This document shows, one piece after another, positions 24,891 through 57,870 of a DNA stretch of 57,870 nucleotides. Source of the stretch: Tubiluchus corallicola (Eukaryota > Priapulida > Priapulimorpha > Priapulimorphida > Tubiluchidae); assembly GCA_030141605.1 (NCBI GenBank), contig JAQGDQ010001165.1, positions 1-57,870 on the forward strand. Direction: 5' to 3'. Every line of letters begins with the position of its first letter. Position 1 is the stretch's first letter. The notes under the pieces were generated by a model that saw only the letters and a list, made by a program, of their open reading frames with translations, did no database searches and had not been told where the DNA came from. The position numbers and the translations under genes were made by a program.

Positions 24891-24896
24891 AATAAA
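24891..24896 (+). terminator. MSRB1: Polyadenylation signal of MSRB1
   Basis: AATAAA 41 nt after the SECIS, following a T-rich tract. Confidence 0.8.
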
Positions 24897-25115
24897 CTTT
24901 TATCAAAATAATTTGCGTTGCTTACAGTGTTTACGCAATACACACAGATTTACAACTAGCAGTCTTGCTATTATTAGTTTTTATATTGCCAAATAAAATA
25001 AACCTCCGTCTTAGATTAAGGCCCATGGACCACGTTACTTGCGTCAATCTGTAATCTACGTAATCTAGGTAATTATTAATAACAGCTTTTGGAAAATTTG
25101 AGGAGATGCCCATAT

Positions 25116-25386
25116 GCTGTGAATCATCATTATACCTCCTCTTTCTTTTGATTTTAAGGGTGCAATAGCTTCTGTTAATTCAACGATAGTTTTAGTAGAT
25201 GGCGATACAAACTCTGTTAACAGTGCCAGTAATAGAAAGTGTCAACGTAGGCTGTGAATCATCATTATACCTCCTCTTTCTTTTGATTTTAAGGGTGCAA
25301 TAGCTTCTGTTAATTCAATGATAGTTTTAGTAGATGGCGACACAAACTCTGTTAACAGTGCCAATAACAGCAAGTGCCAACGTAGG
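25116..25386. repeat. 136-bp tandem duplication
   Basis: GCTGTGAATCATCATTATAC starts at 25116 and again at 25252, with only a few substitutions between the two copies. Confidence 0.9.
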
Positions 25387-25693
25387 ATAATTACTAAATT
25401 AATAATTATTACCAATTAGTGAACAAATATTATCTGGTAACAATATTAATTAATTTATTTAGTTGTATTATCTGATACAGACTACATACAATTAATAGTA
25501 ATTAATTATGCAATTGTTTACCAGCAAAGATGCAAGTATTAACACCAAAAATTCTAAATACAAATATAATGATGCCTCGTGTCATAATAAAAACGAAAAA
25601 TGAAGTGTGAACGAACTTTTATGCTAGAAAATATTTATGAAAAGTTAAGCATGATTCTGTGTAAATAAATTTTCTTTACACAAATACTTTCAA

Positions 25694-26087
25694 CAATACG
25701 CCTTTTCACAGTTTTGTTTTAACGCACAGTTGCAGCAAAAGTCAAAGGTTAAGTGTACCACAGCAAAGCGTCTTAATTACAACCGTCATGTGACATACGG
25801 GTAAAGTAAATCCATCTGCCACATTAGTTCAGTAACTTCAATTGTTTTAACATAGGCTTTACTTAATTATGAGTTAGTCTGTGCGTAGAGTGATTTATTG
25901 GCACGAACTTGTTTGGGAACAAGAGAAAATGAACCAGGTGAGATTTCTAGTTATTAAAACTGTTACTATTACAATAGCATGGGCTACGAGGCATTGTAAA
26001 GTGTACACAAAGGTGTAGTTAGGTACACTTGACCTTTGACCTTCTCATGATCATCATCAATCACAGGAACTGTGAAAAGGCTTATTA
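25694..26087. mobile_element. MITE family E, copy 1
   Basis: Ends ACGCCTTTTCACAGTT and AACTGTGAAAAGGCTTATT are inverted. The internal sequence (AGTCAAAGGTTAAGTGTACC, GTCTGTGCGTAGAGTGATTT) recurs in copies near 31970, 39747 and 53926. No transposase frame. Confidence 0.75.
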
Positions 26088-27618
26088 TTGTGCTTTCTTA
26101 CTGGATGTATCACTAACAAGAGACAGAAATCAAACAATTGCAAAATCAAATGAACTATGAATTTTATAACAGTGCGATCATGAAATTACTAATTAAGGTA
26201 ACAAAGATGTCAAAGCAGCTGTTGATAAGTAACAAGTAATAAGTAATACGTGCTTTAAATTTAGTGCTGCTAGAGCTGATTTTCAGCGGACAAACATTCC
26301 CAAATGTAAAATATAGAGGACAGTTTACAAACGTTCACGAAAAACAGAAAACACGACAGATCACTTGAAAGTTGACGGCATAGTGACAACTTTGATAAGA
26401 AAAGTATATCGCATGTAGATTGAGATCTTTAATGTAGCATTTCACAGTACAAAAAAATGAAAAACAAGAGTTACCTATGCATCTAAATAAATCAGAAAAG
26501 CTATTATTGTACATTTATCACTTTAGCATTGCTAATAATGTGCGAATCTCACACAGACATGAGTAAAACTGTTCTCTCTAAATAAGGAAAAACAAGCTGC
26601 AAGAGGAGCATCACCAACATTACATGAAATTTTATTTTACAGTTTTACTTCCAATTTGTTGTATTTCCAGTCGGTTGTCTCCAGAGCCCACGATTAATCA
26701 CAGCAACTGTTATTATGCCAAGTTGCAGTTTTAAGAACTTTACAACAAGTGGTCGGTAGCTGTCTATAATAACACTTAGTGTTTTATGATTTTTAATTTT
26801 ATATTAGTGTTCTTATTGTCCAAGAAAATAATCATCATTAAATTGAATTTATCTGGATTGAACGGAAACATTATGCCAATACAAGATGACATTAACGTAC
26901 AATGGTTGTTTTTGAAATGTGTCACTATCGCTGCCAGTCTGGAAATGTGACATTATATCATTCAGCTCTACCTGGAAATTTTCAGAATGATCCTATTCAA
27001 AATGGGGAGTTTTATGATGCTAGCGTACGCGTGTTGCAACTGCGAAGTTTTACTGTAGATCTAGCTTGTCTGCAGAAGTTGATGCAGAATATGTTCCTAG
27101 TATCATTCTGTTACCGTCTTTTCAAAACAGCAAGTACACAGCATTTTTTCAAGGGAGATCCAAGAAGAAGAACACGGTGTAGATGGCGAACTACCGAAAC
27201 CAAAAATGCGTAAATGAGCAAATATGCAGGTAATCAAATTACTGGTAATTACGTTAGCCACATCACCAGGAATAAAGTACCGACAATAAACACCATACAT
27301 TTAAGACGCTGACATGCATTCAACTTCAGTTGAATGTTACCCAACTCCGTAACCGAAGCCAATTCTAAAATAACAATGTTGGATTGTAGTTAAACAAGTG
27401 GAAACTATTATTTAACAATGGTAATCAATCAATGGCATTTCCTATGATAACAGCATAAATGTGCAGACTTTACCAGCAGACAAAAAGTAAGGTAATTCAA
27501 CTGCAGCAAGTTGAACCATGCCAAACATACGACTTCACCTGAGTATCTATACAGCTGTGCAACTAGAGTTGAGTACGCTATAGTGAGTGCTCCTGCACCA
27601 AACACTAGATTACTGATC

Positions 27619-27955
27619 GGGTGGGCTATACTGCTGATTTCAAGTAATCGCGATTACTGATTACTTTTCGTTAGTAATCGATTACTGAGATCGTGCGTCT
27701 GCATTGCTTCAAAGCAGAGCTGGCCAAACCAAACTTCATGCTAAGGCTTAACTGAAATCACTGAAGGTGGAGCTACGATCTATGTGTTTGAAAATGCTTA
27801 CATTCACGATTTACACGTGTTGAAAATTATTTCAATTTCATTGTTTTTTGCATTTCAAATTGTTATAAATTCGTTAATAAAAAAGTAATCGATTAGTATT
27901 CGATTACTTAGCAAAGTAAGTAATCTAATTACTAGTAGTCAATTACGCCCACTAA
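27619..27955. mobile_element. Putative foldback MITE with TAATCGATTACT motifs
   Basis: Starts near GGTGGGCTATACTG and ends GTCAATTACGCCCAC. Both ends carry repeated AGTAATCGATTACT-like motifs in inverted order. Exact termini and target duplication were not resolved. Confidence 0.45.
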
Positions 27956-28322
27956 ACACATTAAAATTTGGTACTTTTTCAAGATGAAAATTAACCACGA
28001 ATAACAAAAAAGAAAATCGTTTAAAAACAAAATGGTAATTTTTTTTTTAACTCGTGATCAGATCTCACAAACACTTGTGCAGTAACATTCTATTATGCAT
28101 TTTCAGTCGTAGATGCGAGGCGTTCTGCTCCATTGCAGGAAATCATGTTAGTTTAATGCCTCATTACTCCATCAAATTAAAACGTGCAAATGGAAATTAT
28201 CTATTAAGTGTTGCCTGTGGAAAATCAATCGCTGGACGAGTCGTCGACTGGCCAAGTGTAAATAATTTCCTATCAGCAGGATAACAGCAGTTAAACGTGT
28301 GCGGCGTCCCACTAAGAATAAA

Positions 28323-28328
28323 TTTATT
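28323..28328 (-). terminator. SEC14L1: Polyadenylation signal of the SEC14L1-type gene
   Basis: Minus-strand AATAAA (TTTATT on plus) about 130 nt after the stop at 28459. Confidence 0.75.
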
Positions 28329-28458
28329 TATCTCGACAGACCCGTCGTCAGGCACCCATCTCAAGTATCACCGGTACTAATCGCGACACGTTCATTTGTT
28401 TTATCACCAATATCGCTTAATCACTAAGTGGATGCGTCATCCAGCGGTGGTCACTCTA

Positions 28459-56564
<28,106 letters not shown>

Positions 56565-56691
56565 CTACAAAAAAATGACAGAAATTTCATCATTTCAACA
56601 ATATTGATGCATAGAATTGGAAAAATGCAAAGACAATATGAATATATAATATATACTACAACACGAACAAGGCAGTCAGTTTTGGAAAATA

Positions 56692-56696
56692 ATGAT

Positions 56697-56770
<74 letters not shown>

Positions 56771-56894
56771 TAATAATAATGATGATGATAATGATAATTA
56801 TAATGATAATAATAATAACAATAATAATAATGATGATGATAATGATAATTATAATGATAATAATAATAATAAAAATAATAATAATAATAATTTA
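56692..56894. repeat. TAA trinucleotide microsatellite
   Basis: About 200 bp of AAT/TAA with GAT-rich interruptions present twice (ATGATGATGATAATGATAAT). It lies 127 bp upstream of the SEC14L1 exon acceptor at 56565. Frames over it are artefacts. Confidence 0.97.
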
Positions 56895-57599
56895 TTGAAC
56901 ATTGTTAATGCATTTTAAATGATGATAGAAAGCATCTTACAAATAAAAAATAATCAAAATTACTAAAAAAAATTAATTCGTAAGATATTTAAGACAACGG
57001 CACACTGATTGATTAAAAGCACATTAAATATGACAAAAAAGGAAAACTAATAAAATCACTGAAAATTTAGTAAAATAATAAAAGCAATGCCATTAAACAT
57101 ACACAATCGTAAAAAATACAAGATTAGCTCAATCACAGAAGGCTTCATTGAAATAGTCAGTTTTCAGACTATTTTTAAAATTATCAATTGAACTTGATCA
57201 GGTGTAACTGTAGGGGCAGCCATGATGTAAAATGATGTAAAAATGATGTAAAAGAGAATAAAAATCCTTAGTATCATATACATATTATTTATTTTGTAAG
57301 TAAGTGTTACATTTCAATCATACATTAATTAAACATTACAATCTTTACATCAATAAAATTGATTAGTATTAAACAGTATAACATTAGTTTTGTTGAATAT
57401 TATACATTTGCTACAACATTTAGCTAATTAATTAACAAGTATAGTAACACTTCTTTCACTTCATCGACAGAAAAGCTTCTAATCACCATTAAGTGGCCAA
57501 AAAAGCTCGTAATACAAAAAGTCAATTCCATTAACACTAGCAGTATTTATAAACCTTGTTGAATATATGATTACACGATTCTTGCCCATTCTCGTTACG
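56895..57599 (-). other. SEC14L1 intron or 5' flank without recognised content
   Basis: No further PRELI-domain exon found here, so the 5' end of the gene must lie outside the window. Confidence 0.55.
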
Positions 57600-57870
57600 G
57601 TTGTATAGGTTTTACATGTCAAATGTAGACGTGCGTTAACTCAAATGTAGGTTTTGGTAATTCAAATGTGTCTTGGTAACTCAAATGTAGACGTGAGTTA
57701 ACTCAAATGTAGATTTTGGTAATTCAAATGTGTCTTGGTAACTCAAATGTAGACTTAGGTAGTTCAAATGTGTTAACAATGGTTTTCAACAAATCTTAAG
57801 CGTTTTTGGTAAGTCAAATGTAGACACATGTCAAGTCAAATGTGACATTGGTATCTCAAATGTGGATAGG
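57600..57870. repeat. Degenerate CAAATGTAGAC repeat at the right edge
   Basis: Irregular units of GGTAATTCAAATGTGTCTT and AACTCAAATGTAGACNT continue to the end of the window. Period is about 20-40 bp and the array probably extends beyond. Confidence 0.75.

Larger units (their letters stand above)
24667..24915 (+). other. MSRB1: MSRB1 terminal 3'UTR exon
   Basis: Begins after the acceptor at 24666, contains the SECIS, and ends shortly after AATAAA at 24891-24896. Confidence 0.75.
24917..28322. other. Intergenic, MSRB1 and SEC14L1-type gene tail to tail
   Basis: Holds a 136-bp duplication (25116-25386), a family E MITE (about 25694-26087) and a putative foldback element (27619-27955). A 103-codon plus-strand frame starting at 26902 has no family resemblance and poor codon texture; I do not call it a gene. 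Confidence 0.55.

Noticed and set aside
26902-27213. 103-codon plus-strand frame as a gene
   Set aside because: No recognisable family, no splice context or promoter support, and it lies in repeat-rich intergenic DNA.
56604-56918. Poly-Asn protein
   Set aside because: Translation of a TAA microsatellite.
57600-57870. Telomeric repeat at the right edge
   Set aside because: Units are irregular CAAATGTAGAC types, not TTAGGG or a related telomere motif.

Overview
The window is nuclear DNA from an animal. It is AT-rich, its genes are split by introns of about 0.1-10 kb with canonical GT-AG ends, and it is full of short DNA-transposon copies and satellites. The four conserved genes are all pan-metazoan. 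The proteins resemble vertebrate orthologues but are clearly diverged outside histone H3.3, and there is no sign of vertebrate-type SINEs or LINEs. I therefore infer an invertebrate, possibly a non-vertebrate deuterostome such as an ascidian; the phylum is not settled by what I can see. Nothing bacterial, viral or CRISPR-like is present.

Layout. (1) 1-17.1 kb, plus strand: the 3' two thirds of NAA15, the auxiliary subunit of the NatA N-terminal acetyltransferase, in ten coding exons; its 5' exons lie outside the window. (2) 18.1-20.3 kb, minus strand: a complete replication-independent histone H3.3 gene with two introns, a TATA box and a cluster of CCAAT boxes. (3) 21.35-21.67 kb, minus strand: one weakly supported small ORF. 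(4) 21.8-24.9 kb, plus strand: MSRB1 (selenoprotein R), whose in-frame UGA encodes selenocysteine. The true stop lies 13 sense codons beyond the UGA, and a type II SECIS element sits in the last 3'UTR exon. (5) 28.3 kb to beyond the right edge, minus strand: a SEC14L1/SEC14L5-type gene with PRELI/MSF1, CRAL-TRIO and GOLD modules, in 13 exons spread over 28 kb. Its first exon or exons (about 70 residues by comparison with human) lie outside the window. The two genes NAA15 and H3.3 are tail to tail, H3.3 and MSRB1 are head to head, and MSRB1 and SEC14L1 are tail to tail. They are unrelated housekeeping functions: N-terminal acetylation, chromatin, methionine-sulfoxide repair and lipid transfer.

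The remainder is repeat. I can define several non-autonomous DNA transposons from their inverted termini and target duplications: two hAT copies with 8-bp duplications, two piggyBac-type copies with TTAA, three TA-flanked elements, a Tigger/pogo-like element, a family with CTTTTCACAG ends, and one large foldback-type element. There is also a complete 5S-rRNA-derived SINE with a 12-bp target duplication. Tandem arrays with periods of 29, 38 (two), 57, 73, 80, 101, 135 and 136 bp are present, as are long ATT/TAA microsatellites.

I did not find an undescribed multi-gene system. The most informative points are the selenoprotein gene that a standard ORF call would truncate, the cryptic 39-residue final exon of SEC14L1, and the array in NAA15 that multiplies a splice-donor region.
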